The notes under the pieces: generated by a model
What the model saw: the letters and a program-made list of their open reading frames with translations, nothing else
Told to the model about the DNA's origin: nothing
The model's database searches: none
Source of the DNA: Paenibacillus humicus NBRC 102415
GTDB lineage: Bacteria; Bacillota; Bacilli; Paenibacillales; Paenibacillaceae
Assembly (NCBI RefSeq): GCF_004000905.1
Contig: NZ_BIMD01000027.1
Coordinates: 1 to 64,000, forward strand
DNA length: 64,000 nt
Direction of reading: 5' to 3'
Part shown: positions 8,421 to 17,665 of the stretch, piece after piece
How the letters are laid out: every line of letters begins with the position of its first letter
Numbering within the stretch: position 1 is the stretch's first letter
Program-made: the position numbers and the translations under genes

Positions 8421-9587
8421 TCATTTCACCAGACGGACCATCAAGGCGTTGCTCAGAAGGCGGCCCGGCCTCGTCAAATACTTGCCGTCGTAATAAAGGC
8501 CGCTCGAAGCGCCGCCGTCGAGATTCATCGCCTGCCAGGCGCCGAGGCTCTTCATCACGGCCGCCAGCTGCGGAATGGTCGCGCCTCCGGTCGTCACAAT
8601 GATCAGCTTATGGTCGGAGGTCAAGCCCAGCGCGCTGCGGGAACCGCCGCCCGTCAGTATCTTCGGATCGCGGAAGCCTTCCGCCTTCGGATCAATCGCC
8701 GCAACGCCATCCTTCAGCAGCCTTGGTCCTGCCTGTACGGCTCCGTCCACGCCGCCGTCCCGATAGCGGGCTTCGAACTCGGCGCCGGACAGCAGCTCCG
8801 TCAGCATATTGGAATCGAAGGCGACGACCGTCTTTTTGTCGCCGGAGCTCTTGTAGAGCATCTGCCCTCCATTGAACAGGTAGCCGTAGGGATTTTTGAC
8901 GCTGGAATCGGTATAGGCATCAAAGAAAGCTCCGTTGACGGCGAGAACCGCCCCTCCGCGCTTCGCCATCGCCGCCAGCTCTTCGGTGCGGCCCGCCTTG
9001 CCTCCGGCGACAGCCACCTCCAGGTCGACGCGGGGGTCCATCAGCGACACTGTCGCCGCCTGGACGGAGAAGCTTCTGCCTGCCGCCTTGACCGACTTGC
9101 TTTCGATGACGATCGGCTTTCTCGCCACGCTGAAGGCGCCTCTCGGCACGAGCGGCAGCCTGAGCTTCTCGCCGTCCAGAGACAGGGACACGGCATTAGC
9201 CGACACAAGCCGTTCCGTCCCAATGCCGAATTGCTTGCTCAAAAAGGAAAGGGGCACGTAAGCAGCCCCGTTTTCCAGAAAGGGAGCTCTATTCAGGGAG
9301 GCCTTCTCCCCGTTTGCGACGGCTTCTTTGTTGCCGATCGTCAGGACAGCCTTGCTGCCGTCCCGCACGATTTCGGCCGTCCCTTTGCCTGCGTCCCAGG
9401 ACACGCTTACTCCGGGCAGCTGCTTGAGCGCGCGGAGCGGCACGAACGACGCGTCGGCGTCCGTGTATCCGTATGTTTTCTCCGCCGCTTGAGCCGGAAC
9501 GGCTCCCAGCGCCAGGCCTGGAAGCAGCGATGCTGCCGCCAGCAGCAGCATTCCCCTCGATTTTCGGCTTGCAGATGATGTCTTCAT
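8421..9587 (-). CDS. Stalk-domain protein with phosphodiester glycosidase domain
   Basis: Secreted 388-residue protein. Signal peptide about 1-35 (ending AQAAE), then a copper amine oxidase N-terminal/stalk domain (about 40-140: ASFVPLRALKQLPGVSVSWD, AAYVPLSFLSKQFG), then a NAGPA-type phosphodiester glycosidase domain (about 180-388) with VNGAFFDAY, GGSRSALGL and MNLDGGASSGLYY. This last domain is related to the enzyme that uncovers mannose-6-phosphate; in bacteria it may trim phosphodiester-linked sugars of wall polymers or exopolysaccharide. The start at 9587 has AAAGGGAG at good spacing; the frame runs 17 codons further upstream without support. Confidence 0.85.
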   Translation of the reverse strand: MKTSSASRKSRGMLLLAAASLLPGLALGAVPAQAAEKTYGYTDADASFVPLRALKQLPGVSVSWDAGKGTAEIVRDGSKAVLTIGNKEAVANGEKASLNRAPFLENGAAYVPLSFLSKQFGIGTERLVSANAVSLSLDGEKLRLPLVPRGAFSVARKPIVIESKSVKAAGRSFSVQAATVSLMDPRVDLEVAVAGGKAGRTEELAAMAKRGGAVLAVNGAFFDAYTDSSVKNPYGYLFNGGQMLYKSSGDKKTVVAFDSNMLTELLSGAEFEARYRDGGVDGAVQAGPRLLKDGVAAIDPKAEGFRDPKILTGGGSRSALGLTSDHKLIIVTTGGATIPQLAAVMKSLGAWQAMNLDGGASSGLYYDGKYLTRPGRLLSNALMVRLVK

Positions 9588-9941
9588 TGCCTGACTCCCT
9601 TTCGTTCCAGCCTTGCTGTAGTCGCAGACCAACCGCACTGCAGCCGCGGTCCGGCCGCCTTTATTTATGTCGACCTCAACGCTTGCCGCTGTTAGCCTTT
9701 TCCGGAAGAAAGGGAGGATTTGGAAGCATGCGAGTGGAAAGCAATACCTTTGATAGCGATGAAAAGGGGGCTGCGCATGAAACGGTACAACGGCATCCTT
9801 CTCTTTCCGGCTGCTCTAGCAGATCCGCTGGAAAGGCATCCTGCTGGCGGCCATGGAAGGCTTGATGGCTTTCGTCTCCCTCCTTCTGCTTCTGGTCAAA
9901 AACATTCCCGCCTTCCGATCGATTGAAGGCAGGCCGTAACT
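9588..9941. other. Intergenic region with short unassigned frames
   Basis: No clear gene. Two short plus-strand frames exist: one starts at ATG 9728 after GGGAGG, and another at ATG 9777 after AAAAGGGGG. Neither resembles a known protein. In a third frame, a TM-like stretch (MEGLMAFVSLLLLLVKNIP) ends at 9940. This could be a decayed small membrane protein or chance. Confidence 0.3.
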
Positions 9942-9974
9942 AAAAAGCGGCAGCCGGACATTCCCGGCTGCCGC
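9942..9974 (-). terminator. Terminator of the DUF1906-SLH gene
   Basis: Perfect stem GCGGCAGCCGG/CCGGCTGCCGC (9947-9957 with 9964-9974), followed on the minus strand by TTTTT. Confidence 0.85.
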
Positions 9975-10002
9975 TTGCTCTTCTCCCTGCCTCCCGGCGG
10001 GC

Positions 10003-10755
10003 TCAGCCCCGGTCGAGCAGACGGGACAGGATGACTGCCATCTCCGCCCGCGTAAGCGGCTGATCCGGCTTGAAGGTCCCGTCAGGATACCCTCCCATCA
10101 GATTTTCCTTCACCGCTCTCTCAATGGCCGAGCTCGCCCAATAGCTGTCGGGCACATCCTTGAACGCCGATGCCATCGTGTTCCACCATCCTTCTCCTCC
10201 GAAAGATTCGTTGAAATCCACCGTCATGCCCGCAAGCTTCTGATCGTTGCTGTACTGGCGGATATTGGCGCGGCTGCTGAGCCTGCCCCGGCTCCAGGAA
10301 TACGTCTGCCAAAAAGCCTGGGCCGCTCCTCGCCTGGCCATCTCCTCCACGACGGCATAGGAGCCGTACACGCCGATCCGATAGGCCGGAATCTGCGCCC
10401 GCGCCGCCTTCAGGTAGGCCTCGATAGCGTCAAAATCCGATGCCTGGGCATCATAGTCGACGGCGAAATAGACGACGCTGCCGGCCGGCTGCCCGACGGC
10501 TTGCGCCTCCAGAAGCGCCGCCGCTCCGTCGGCCTTGCCTGCCGCGGCTCCCGAGGCCGCACGGTTGTTCACCGTCTCGTATACGGAGACGATCATCATG
10601 CCCGCTCCCGTGATGGCCTCGGCCTCGGCGCGCGTCAGCCTCTTCCAGGCATACGCCGCCGGCACCAGGTAGCGGCAAGCGAAAACATAGCCGGCTGCGG
10701 CCGCCGCCTTGGCCGTTGAAACCGTCAACGGAACCGCGCAATCGATTCCTTTCAT
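10003..10755 (-). CDS. DUF1906 glycoside-hydrolase-like protein with SLH domain
   Basis: 250 residues. About 3-185 form a DUF1906 (Rv2525c-like) TIM-barrel domain related to GH25-like lysozyme folds: it begins KGIDCAVPLT and contains VYFAVDYDAQASDFDAIEAY and WQTYSW. Residues 197-250 are one complete S-layer homology repeat (FKDVPDSYWASSAIERAV, GYPDGTFKPDQPLTRAEMA). SLH repeats bind pyruvylated wall polymers, normally as three copies and behind a signal peptide. Here there is a single repeat at the C-terminus and no signal peptide can be seen, which is odd. GGAGGAGAGGG precedes the ATG. It could be a wall-remodelling or spore-coat-associated enzyme. Confidence 0.85.
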   Translation of the reverse strand: MKGIDCAVPLTVSTAKAAAAAGYVFACRYLVPAAYAWKRLTRAEAEAITGAGMMIVSVYETVNNRAASGAAAGKADGAAALLEAQAVGQPAGSVVYFAVDYDAQASDFDAIEAYLKAARAQIPAYRIGVYGSYAVVEEMARRGAAQAFWQTYSWSRGRLSSRANIRQYSNDQKLAGMTVDFNESFGGEGWWNTMASAFKDVPDSYWASSAIERAVKENLMGGYPDGTFKPDQPLTRAEMAVILSRLLDRG

Positions 10756-10843
10756 TTTCCCTCTCCTCCTTGCATCCGAACTCTCCCTATCAGTCTATGA
10801 TCGGACTTCCGGATTCTCTCGGGCTGGCGCCGCTCCAGCCATC

Positions 10844-10875
10844 AAAAATAGCAGGCTGCCGCCGCAGCCTGCTAT
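10844..10875 (-). terminator. miaB terminator
   Basis: Stem ATAGCAGGCTGC/GCAGCCTGCTAT (10848-10859 with 10864-10875) followed on the minus strand by TTTT. Confidence 0.85.
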
Positions 10876-10880
10876 GGATC

Positions 10881-12422
10881 CTAACCCGCCTCGCTCGTCT
10901 CCGCCGCGATCTCTCCCTTGATGTACCAGGTGTGGGCATCGACGATCTTCACCTGGACGAACTGTCCGATGAGCGACTTCGGCCCTTCCAGATGAACGAG
11001 CTTGTTGCTGCGCGTGCGCCCGGACAGGACATCCGGCCGGTTCTTGCTCTCGCTCTCGACCAGCACTTCAACCGTCCGCCCCAGCAGCGCCTCGTGGGCT
11101 TCCCGGCCGATCTCCGCGAGCAGGGCGTTCAGCCGCAGCAGCCGGGCTTTCTTGACCTCTTCCGGCACGTCGTTCTCCATGCCTGCAGCCGGAGTCCCCT
11201 CCCGCGGCGAATAGATGAACGTATAGGCGAAGTCGAACCTGACCTCGCGAACGAGCGACAGCGTCTCCTCGAACTGCTCCTCCGTCTCGCCGGGAAATCC
11301 GACGATGATGTCGCTGGTCAGCACCGCGTCCGGAATCGCAGCCCGGATTTTGCTCGCCAGCTCCAGATACGCCTCTCTCGTATACTTGCGGCTCATCCTC
11401 TTCAGCACCTCCGTGCTGCCGGACTGGACCGGCAGGTGGATATGCTCCACGAGATTGCCCCGCTGCGCGAGCACGGATATGAGCTGATCGTCGAAGTCGC
11501 GCGGATGGGAGGTCGTGAACCGGACCCTCGGGACGGCGATGCCGGATATATCCCGCATCAGATCTCCGAACCGGTAATGCATATCCTCGAAATCCTTGCC
11601 GTAGGCATTGACGTTCTGGCCGAGCAGCGTCACTTCCTTGAAGCCTCGCGCGGCCAGCTCCCGGACCTCGGCCAGCACATCCTCCGGACGGCGGCTGCGC
11701 TCCTTGCCGCGCGTATACGGGACGATGCAGTACGTGCAGAACTTGTCGCAGCCGTACATGATGTTCACCCATGCCCGAAGCCCCTCGCGCTTCTTGGGCA
11801 TGTTCTCGATGATGTCGCCTTCCTTGGACCATACCTCGACGACCATTTCCTTGCTCAGCGCCGCTTCCTCGAGCAACTGGGGCAGCCGATGGATGTTGTG
11901 GGTTCCGAAGACCATGTCGACGAAGCCATGCTTTTGGAGAATGCGGCCGACGACCGTCTCCTCCTGCGGCATGCAGCCGCAAATGCCGAGCAGCAGGCCG
12001 GGCCGTTCGGTCTTGAGCTTTTTTAGATGTCCCAGCTCGCCGAACACCTTGTCCTCCGCATTCTCGCGGATCGCGCAGGTGTTGAGCAGGATGACGTCGG
12101 ACAGGGCGTACTCGTCCGTCGCCTCATATCCCATCTGCTCGAACATGCCTCGCATGGCCTCGGTGTCATGCTCGTTCATCTGGCAGCCGTAGGTGCGGAT
12201 CAGATAGCGCTTGCCCCGGCCGAAATCCTTCATCCGCTCGGGAATGCGGAACCCCCGGTGGATCTCCACCTCTTCCTTGCCGCGCTTCTTCTCCTCCTTG
12301 TAGGACGGAGCCGAGCTGATCTGGATCGTACGGCCGTTGATGCGGTAGGCCGTCTTTCCGTCCTCCTGGCGCATAAGCTTGGCATTCGAAAAATCAAAGT
12401 ACTTGGAGTAATCCTTGGACAA
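10881..12422 (-). CDS. miaB: tRNA-2-methylthio-N6-dimethylallyladenosine synthase
   Basis: Radical-SAM methylthiotransferase that converts i6A37 to ms2i6A37 in tRNAs. N-terminal UPF0004 domain cysteines are C80 (RTYGCQMN), C116 and C150; the radical-SAM cluster cysteines are C225, C229 and C232 ([10 protein letters not shown]); a TRAM domain occupies about 440-505. The 513-residue length and the 70-residue N-terminal extension are usual for Bacillus-type MiaB. The start is a TTG with GGAGGAAA eight bases upstream. The gene stands alone with its own terminator. Confidence 0.97.
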   Translation of the reverse strand: MSKDYSKYFDFSNAKLMRQEDGKTAYRINGRTIQISSAPSYKEEKKRGKEEVEIHRGFRIPERMKDFGRGKRYLIRTYGCQMNEHDTEAMRGMFEQMGYEATDEYALSDVILLNTCAIRENAEDKVFGELGHLKKLKTERPGLLLGICGCMPQEETVVGRILQKHGFVDMVFGTHNIHRLPQLLEEAALSKEMVVEVWSKEGDIIENMPKKREGLRAWVNIMYGCDKFCTYCIVPYTRGKERSRRPEDVLAEVRELAARGFKEVTLLGQNVNAYGKDFEDMHYRFGDLMRDISGIAVPRVRFTTSHPRDFDDQLISVLAQRGNLVEHIHLPVQSGSTEVLKRMSRKYTREAYLELASKIRAAIPDAVLTSDIIVGFPGETEEQFEETLSLVREVRFDFAYTFIYSPREGTPAAGMENDVPEEVKKARLLRLNALLAEIGREAHEALLGRTVEVLVESESKNRPDVLSGRTRSNKLVHLEGPKSLIGQFVQVKIVDAHTWYIKGEIAAETSEAG

Positions 12423-12599
12423 AATGGTTTCCTCCTCTTCTGCAGCGGCATCGGCTTTAATGATGCTTTCCCTGCTCGAATTCGAACCCGAATGGCTTCA
12501 TCTTACCATGCCCTGCATGCCGCAGTAAGGGGGGCGTCCAACAGGCGCTTTCAGTGTCCGTCCTGCCGCACCGGCATGCGGAGCCTTGCGGTCCAAATG

Positions 12600-12640
12600 G
12601 AAAAAAGACGGCCTTCCTTCTCGAAAAGGAAAGCCGTCTG
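12600..12640 (-). terminator. Terminator of the efflux-pump gene
   Basis: AGACGGC (12606-12612) pairs with GCCGTCT (12633-12639), extended by CTTCC/GGAA; on the minus strand a T run follows. Confidence 0.75.
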
Positions 12641-12685
12641 GACAGGCTGGCTTGCGGAAGCCGGCTGCTGCCGCCGCGGGCCCGC

Positions 12686-14185
12686 TTAAGCTTCTTGCAC
12701 GGCTGAATTTGTCGCCGTGCTTGTGGATTCCACTTCCGTCGCTTGCTTCACTTTCTTGATGAAGAAGGACAGGAGCAGCGCGACAACGCCGATGCCGACG
12801 ATGACGAGGTAGGCATCGTTGATGCCTTGGATGGAAGCCTGCATCGCAAGCTGCTCTTTCGTCTGGGCCGCTCCCGAAGACATCATTTCCGCCGCATGCG
12901 TTTTGGCCCGGCTGGACATGACGGTAATGAGCAGGGATGTGCCCACGGCTCCGGCTACCTGCCGCACCGTGTTGGAGATGGCGGTGCCATGCGCATTAAG
13001 CCGGTTCGGCAATTGGTTCAAGCCTGCGGTTTGCACCGGCATCAGCAGCAGCGCCATCCCGATCCGGCGGCCTGTGGACATGAGGACCAGATACGTATAG
13101 CTGGTGGAGTCCGTCAGATCCGTAAAGCCGATTGTCGTCACGATGGTGATGATCAAGCCTGCAACAGCCAGCCACTTGGCGCCGAAGCGGTCGAACAGCT
13201 TGCCGGCGACCGGCATCATGAAGCCCATGACAAGCGCGCCGGGAAGCAGCAGCAGGCCGGATTCGAGAGCCGTGTAGCCCCGGGCATTTTGGAGATAGAG
13301 CGGAAGCAGCATCATATCCGCGTACATCACCATCGTAATCGCGACATTGATGATCGTCGTCAAGGAGAACATATTGTACTTGAACGCCCGCAGGTCAAGC
13401 AGCGGACTTTTGGAGATCAGCTGCCGCACCGAGAACAGGACGAGAGCCAGCACGCCGGCAGCGATGGTCGCGATGACTTCCGCGCTGGACCAGCCTTTGC
13501 CGGCGGCCCGGCTGAAGCCGTAGAGCAAGGCGCCGAAGCCGACGGTGGACAGAAGAACGCTGAGCACGTCGATCTTGGCATGGCCCCGCTCGGATACATT
13601 GCGCAAGAAGATGAATCCGCAGACGATGACGATAAGAGTAAAGGGAATCATTCCGTAGAACAGAGTTTCCCAGGCGTAATGTTCCAGAATGTAGCCGGCG
13701 AGCGTCGGGCCGATAGCCGGGGCGAAAATGATGGCCAGGCCCATCATCCCCATGGCGGCTCCCCGCTTCTCCGGAGGGAACAGCGTCAGAATGACATTCA
13801 TGAGCAGCGGCATGATGATGCCTGCGCCTGCCGCCTGGATCATCCGACCGGTCAACAGGACCGGGAAGCTGTGCGAGAGAGCCGATACGATCGTTCCGAC
13901 AAGGAAGATCATCATGGAGGCCTGGAACAGCTGCCTCGTCGTGAACCGCTGCATGAAGAAGGCGGTAATCGGGATCAGCACCCCGTTGACGAGCATATAA
14001 CCCGTCGTCAGCCACTGCGCGGTCGCAGCCGTAATGTTGAAATCATTCATCAATTCCGGAGTGGCGACGCTCATGATCGTTTGATTCAGCGTCGCTAAAA
14101 AGGCTCCCAAAATCATGATGAACAAGATCGGTCCCTTTTTTATCGTACTTGCGTTCAATTCCTTGCTTGCGTTCACTTGCTCCAT
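12686..14185 (-). CDS. DHA2-family multidrug efflux MFS transporter
   Basis: Drug:proton antiporter of the EmrB/QacA type with about 14 predicted transmembrane helices over 499 residues. Motif-like stretches include LNQTIMSVATPELMNDF (helix 1), TTGYMLVNGVLIP, FPPEKRGAAMGMMGLAIIFAPAIGPTLAG (antiporter motif C region) and NAHGTAISNTVRQVAGAVGTS. The start is ambiguous: ATG at 14185 with GGAGAGG directly before it, a TTG at 14194, or a GTG nine bases after the ATG. It is divergent from a TetR gene across a 213-base region full of inverted repeats, so TetR control is likely. Confidence 0.9.
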   Translation of the reverse strand: MEQVNASKELNASTIKKGPILFIMILGAFLATLNQTIMSVATPELMNDFNITAATAQWLTTGYMLVNGVLIPITAFFMQRFTTRQLFQASMMIFLVGTIVSALSHSFPVLLTGRMIQAAGAGIIMPLLMNVILTLFPPEKRGAAMGMMGLAIIFAPAIGPTLAGYILEHYAWETLFYGMIPFTLIVIVCGFIFLRNVSERGHAKIDVLSVLLSTVGFGALLYGFSRAAGKGWSSAEVIATIAAGVLALVLFSVRQLISKSPLLDLRAFKYNMFSLTTIINVAITMVMYADMMLLPLYLQNARGYTALESGLLLLPGALVMGFMMPVAGKLFDRFGAKWLAVAGLIITIVTTIGFTDLTDSTSYTYLVLMSTGRRIGMALLLMPVQTAGLNQLPNRLNAHGTAISNTVRQVAGAVGTSLLITVMSSRAKTHAAEMMSSGAAQTKEQLAMQASIQGINDAYLVIVGIGVVALLLSFFIKKVKQATEVESTSTATNSAVQEA

Positions 14186-14198
14186 CCTCTCCAAACCT

Positions 14199-14282
14199 AT
14201 AATCTAGACTTAATTTACAATGTGTAAGATAATCAACACTGTATAAATTAGATTATATTCGGAAAGAAGTATCTTACAAGTA
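14199..14282. promoter_or_regulatory. Divergent promoter region with candidate TetR operators
   Basis: TTACA-ATG-TGTAA (14215-14227) is a perfect short inverted repeat. TTAC-AA-GTAA (14273-14282) is a second. A wider interrupted palindrome pairs TAATCTA (14200-14206) with TAGATTA (14249-14255). The region is strongly AT-rich and lies between the pump and its putative repressor. Which element is bound is inferred only. Confidence 0.55.
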
Positions 14283-14398
14283 ACGCATCGGGGCAAAATG
14301 TAAACTAGTCAGCAGTTTGTGGGGATATGTCGTTCAATTCGCACATAACAGACATAAACTGGATTTTTGTAAAGTATCTGATGAAGGAGCCAAAAACC

Positions 14399-14998
14399 AT
14401 GACAGACCCCGCCAAACCTCGTGTCGATCCCCGAGTGCTCCGGACGCGGCAGCTGTTGAAGGATGCTCTGATCGATCTTCTGCAGGAAATGGATCTCGAA
14501 AAAATATCCGTCAACCGGATCGCGGAGCGCGCAACGATCAACCGCGTCACCTTTTATTTGCACTATCGCGATATTCCCGACATGCTGGAGAAGATGGCGG
14601 ACGATATGGTGGAGGATATCCGGCGGGTATGGAACCAATCCGAGGCGAACGATCGAACGCCGGAACAAACCGAATCGCGGATGCTGGTCCATCTGCTTGA
14701 GCATATCGCCGCGCATTCCAAGTTCTACAAGATTGTTCTCGGTTCGAAACGGACGCCGATCTTTACGGAGCGGCTGCTCAAGATGCTGTCGGAATCGATT
14801 GCCTTGAGGATCGAACGATCGGGCAGCGACTTGGCGTTCACGAAATCAGGCACTCCAAAGGACATCGCGATCTGGTACGGTTCCGCCGCCCTGATCGGAA
14901 CCATCGTAGCTTGGGTGAGGAACGACATGCCTTATTCGCCGGCCTTCCTGGCCAAGCATTTCGCGATCATGACCAAAACGAACGACGCGGTGGAATAA
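14399..14998 (+). CDS. TetR/AcrR-family regulator of the efflux pump
   Basis: 199-residue repressor-type protein. The N-terminal helix-turn-helix (about 12-60) reads LEKISVNRIAERATINRVTFYLHYRDIPDML, the classic TetR recognition helix ending in TFYLHY. The C-terminal part resembles the TetR_C_8 ligand domain. The ATG at 14399 is supported by GAAGGAG nine bases upstream; the frame extends 24 codons further without a binding site. Its divergence from the DHA2 pump suggests it represses that pump and itself until a drug-like ligand binds. Confidence 0.88.
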   Translation: MTDPAKPRVDPRVLRTRQLLKDALIDLLQEMDLEKISVNRIAERATINRVTFYLHYRDIPDMLEKMADDMVEDIRRVWNQSEANDRTPEQTESRMLVHLLEHIAAHSKFYKIVLGSKRTPIFTERLLKMLSESIALRIERSGSDLAFTKSGTPKDIAIWYGSAALIGTIVAWVRNDMPYSPAFLAKHFAIMTKTNDAVE

Positions 14999-15067
14999 AA
15001 ACCGGCAAGGTTCCGACGGAGTGCCGTTTCTGAAGGGATCCAGACTCCGCTCCGACGTGTCCAAATC

Positions 15068-15583
15068 TCAAGTCCTCCGGCTCAGCTGCAGGATCGGAAG
15101 GAGATTGGCCTTTCGTCCCGTGTGCTCCTCGGTCAGCCAGCTGTCACGGACGTGGTCCACATACAGGATTCCGTCCAAATGATCGATCTCATGCTGCATG
15201 CACCGGGCCAAGTAGCCTTCTCCGTGCAGCACGACCGTCTCGCCCGACCGGTTCAGCGTCCGTACCTGCACCTTCTGCGAGCGCGTCACGTTGCCGTAAT
15301 ACCCCGGCAGGGAGAGGCAGCCTTCCGCACCTGTCTGCTCGCCTTCCCGGTGGATGATCTCCGGATTGATGAGCTCGATCAAGCCCTCTCCGCAGTCCAT
15401 CACGATGAGGCGCCGCAGGATGCCGACCTGCGGAGCGGCAAGTCCCGCTCTGCCCTCCCGGGCGTACAGCGTCTCGGCGAGGCTGTCGAGATAGCGGATC
15501 GTCCGCTCATCGACGCTGTCGACCTCGCGCGCCCTGCGGCGGAGAATCGGGTCTCCGAACGGCAAGATTTCTTTTACGGCCAT
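15068..15583 (-). CDS. def: Peptide deformylase
   Basis: Removes the N-formyl group from nascent peptides using a ferrous or zinc ion. All three motifs are intact: GLAAPQVG (47-54), EGCLS (87-91, metal cysteine) and HEIDH (131-135, metal histidines and catalytic glutamate). At 171 residues with no large insertions it looks like the shorter type-1 form rather than the type-2 form common in Gram-positives, and it is probably one of several copies. AAGGGAG precedes the ATG. It is followed upstream on the same strand by the grpB-like gene (24-base gap), so the two may be cotranscribed. Confidence 0.95.
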   Translation of the reverse strand: MAVKEILPFGDPILRRRAREVDSVDERTIRYLDSLAETLYAREGRAGLAAPQVGILRRLIVMDCGEGLIELINPEIIHREGEQTGAEGCLSLPGYYGNVTRSQKVQVRTLNRSGETVVLHGEGYLARCMQHEIDHLDGILYVDHVRDSWLTEEHTGRKANLLPILQLSRRT

Positions 15584-15607
15584 TATTCGGCTCTCCCTTC
15601 TATGGCT

Positions 15608-16144
15608 TTATGGACTCGTCACCCTGCCCTGTGCCTGCTTCCCGGCCCGCTCCATCACGGTCCGAATGAACGGCCCCTTATGAGCGGTATAAGCTGCCCG
15701 GTCATCCGGATGCCGGCTGGCCAAATCAGCCTTCAGCTCGGCATATTGCCTCCGCAGTCCCGGATCGCTGCGGAGGCTGTCGCGGAACAGCAGATTGCCC
15801 TTCCACTCCTCGCTCCCGATCTCGTAGACATGCAGATGATGGGTTCCCTTTCCCCATTCGCCCTGCCGGAAAAAGCGCCGCGGGGGGAATTCCGGCTTGG
15901 GCACATATTCATACCCGATTGCCGCGAGCGGCTGGATGAATGCGTCGGCGATGGACAAATGCGCCACGCCGACAGCTATGTCCACAATCGGCTTGGCGGC
16001 AAGACCCGGCACCGAGGTGCTGCCGATATGCTCCACCCATATGCTCTCCCCGGCCAGCGCGGCAAGAATGCGGGCCTTTTCGCTTTCATATTCCGTTTGC
16101 CATGACGGATCGTATTCCATGACGATGACCTGGCTCGTTCCCAA
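15608..16144 (-). CDS. GrpB/UPF0157 nucleotidyltransferase-like protein
   Basis: 178-residue member of the GrpB family, which has a nucleotidyltransferase-like fold but no firmly known reaction. Diagnostic stretches are VEHIGSTSVPGLAAKPIVDI (residues about 37-56) and GTHHLHVYE, with YAELKADLA near the end. The start is TTG, preceded at seven bases by AAAGGAGGTGA, one of the strongest ribosome binding sites in the window. The gene precedes def in the same direction. Confidence 0.9.
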   Translation of the reverse strand: MGTSQVIVMEYDPSWQTEYESEKARILAALAGESIWVEHIGSTSVPGLAAKPIVDIAVGVAHLSIADAFIQPLAAIGYEYVPKPEFPPRRFFRQGEWGKGTHHLHVYEIGSEEWKGNLLFRDSLRSDPGLRRQYAELKADLASRHPDDRAAYTAHKGPFIRTVMERAGKQAQGRVTSP

Positions 16145-16243
16145 CTCGCTTCACCTCCTTTGAGGTCTGGAAACTAGGGCCAGCGGACTCTTGTCCTTCC
16201 CACCCTATAGTAGAACGTTCGTTCCCATATGGATATCCTAGTT

Positions 16244-16948
16244 CTATTTCTTCCTCGCTGCCCAGGTCACGACATCGCTCCGGAGAGATACCGGCTCGCC
16301 GTCGCGCTGGATCTCAAGCTCGTACGGCTTCACGGCATGGCGCAGCAGCTCCCAGCCCCGGTACTTCTCCGCCAGCAGTGAGCCCAGCTCCTCCGTATCC
16401 AGCATCAGCTCGAACTTCGGATCCAGCTCTTCGCCCGTCGTCAGACACACTTCCTTGACTCCCGCATTGACGATGAGGCAGTGAATGCCTCCCGTTCGCG
16501 TCCCCGCCGCCATCGCGCCCAGCACCTTCACGAAGGAGTCCATCGAGTCCAGATGCTCCAGGCTGGACACCGAGAAGATATAGTCGTACCGATCCGGCTC
16601 GATTCGGAAGGCTGCGATGTCGCATCGATGCAGCTCCAGCTCCTCCTCCACTCCATGCTCGCGGCCGTACTTCTCCAAATGGCAGATGGCGGACTCCAGC
16701 AGATCGACGCAGACGACCTTGCCCCCGGTGCCGGAAAGCCGCGAAGCCAGCGGAATGCTGTTGCGGCCGACCCCGCAGCCAAGATCCAGAAGGCGGAGGC
16801 CGTTCGGGCGTTCCAGCTGTTCGAACAGGTCGAGCACGGTCCGCACCGGCTTTTCCAGCCAGGAGCCGCTCTCGAACAAGATTCGATTTTCGTAGCAATC
16901 ATCATGGTATTCCTTTTCATAGGCACGAGTGCGCTGTAAGCGATTCAT
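16244..16948 (-). CDS. Class I SAM-dependent methyltransferase
   Basis: 234 residues with a Rossmann methyltransferase core: motif I LRLLDLGCGVGRNSIPLA (about 52-69), the acidic ribose-binding residue in VVCVDL, and motif IV-like YDYIFSVSSLEHLDS. The acceptor substrate is unknown; general similarity is to TehB/UbiE-type small-molecule methyltransferases. The ATG at 16948 has GGGAGG at seven bases; the ORF begins six codons earlier. It is tandem with, and downstream of, a TetR gene (44 bases), so it may be cotranscribed with it. Confidence 0.85.
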   Translation of the reverse strand: MNRLQRTRAYEKEYHDDCYENRILFESGSWLEKPVRTVLDLFEQLERPNGLRLLDLGCGVGRNSIPLASRLSGTGGKVVCVDLLESAICHLEKYGREHGVEEELELHRCDIAAFRIEPDRYDYIFSVSSLEHLDSMDSFVKVLGAMAAGTRTGGIHCLIVNAGVKEVCLTTGEELDPKFELMLDTEELGSLLAEKYRGWELLRHAVKPYELEIQRDGEPVSLRSDVVTWAARKK

Positions 16949-16992
16949 CTGCTTGCCTCCCTTCATAGAGCGCTCGACGGAACCGGCAGGCT

Positions 16993-17637
16993 TCAGCGCT
17001 CCTCCGCTATCTTCGCCCCTCCAGGCGGAACTTCCTTCAAGCCGAGCGACACCAGCGGCCCATAGTGCATGAGGCGGATCATGATCCTCGCCATCTCCTC
17101 GGAGGTCAGGTTCATGCCCGACTCGATCCAGTGCATGAGGAAGCCGAAGTTGGCCGATGTCACATAAGCGACGAAGTAATCCGGCGGCATGATCGACTTG
17201 CCTTCCGGCACGTATTTGACCTTCTCATAGATATGGGCCGTGAACAGCTCGCGGAAGCGCAGGGCATAGGACATATCTCCTTGAGCTCCGACCATCGTGC
17301 GCAAAAAATCGGCATGCTTAGCCAGCTCGTCAAAAACGATTACGCCTTGGGGATAGGCTTCGTCCCGATCCGCATAAGCCCACGCCTCCTTTATATCCAG
17401 CTTCTCGACCTTAGCCCGGATCCGGCTGAACACATCGTCCTTCAGCTGCTGGAGCATATCCGGCACGTCCCGGTAGTGCAGGTAGAACGTCCCCCGGTTG
17501 ATGTTCGCGCGGCTGGCGATGTCGGTCACGGTCACATTCTCCGCTCCTTTTTCCCTGACGAGGTCCATGAGCGCTTCATAAAGCAGCTGCTTCGTCCGAG
17601 CCTGCCTCCGGTCCGGCTTGTTTGCGTTGTCCTGCAT
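16993..17637 (-). CDS. TetR/AcrR-family regulator beside YhgE-like gene
   Basis: 214 residues with a TetR helix-turn-helix (about 12-60: VTVTDIASRANINRGTFYLHYRDVPDM) very similar to that of the regulator at 14399, and a TetR_C_8-like C-terminal domain. It is divergent from the YhgE-like membrane protein gene, with an 11-bp inverted repeat spanning the intergenic region. The most economical reading is local repression of both genes. The ligand is unknown. The methyltransferase gene downstream may be part of its transcript. Confidence 0.88.
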   Translation of the reverse strand: MQDNANKPDRRQARTKQLLYEALMDLVREKGAENVTVTDIASRANINRGTFYLHYRDVPDMLQQLKDDVFSRIRAKVEKLDIKEAWAYADRDEAYPQGVIVFDELAKHADFLRTMVGAQGDMSYALRFRELFTAHIYEKVKYVPEGKSIMPPDYFVAYVTSANFGFLMHWIESGMNLTSEEMARIMIRLMHYGPLVSLGLKEVPPGGAKIAEER

Positions 17638-17665
17638 GTCTTTTCCTCCCGAAAATCAACCTGCT

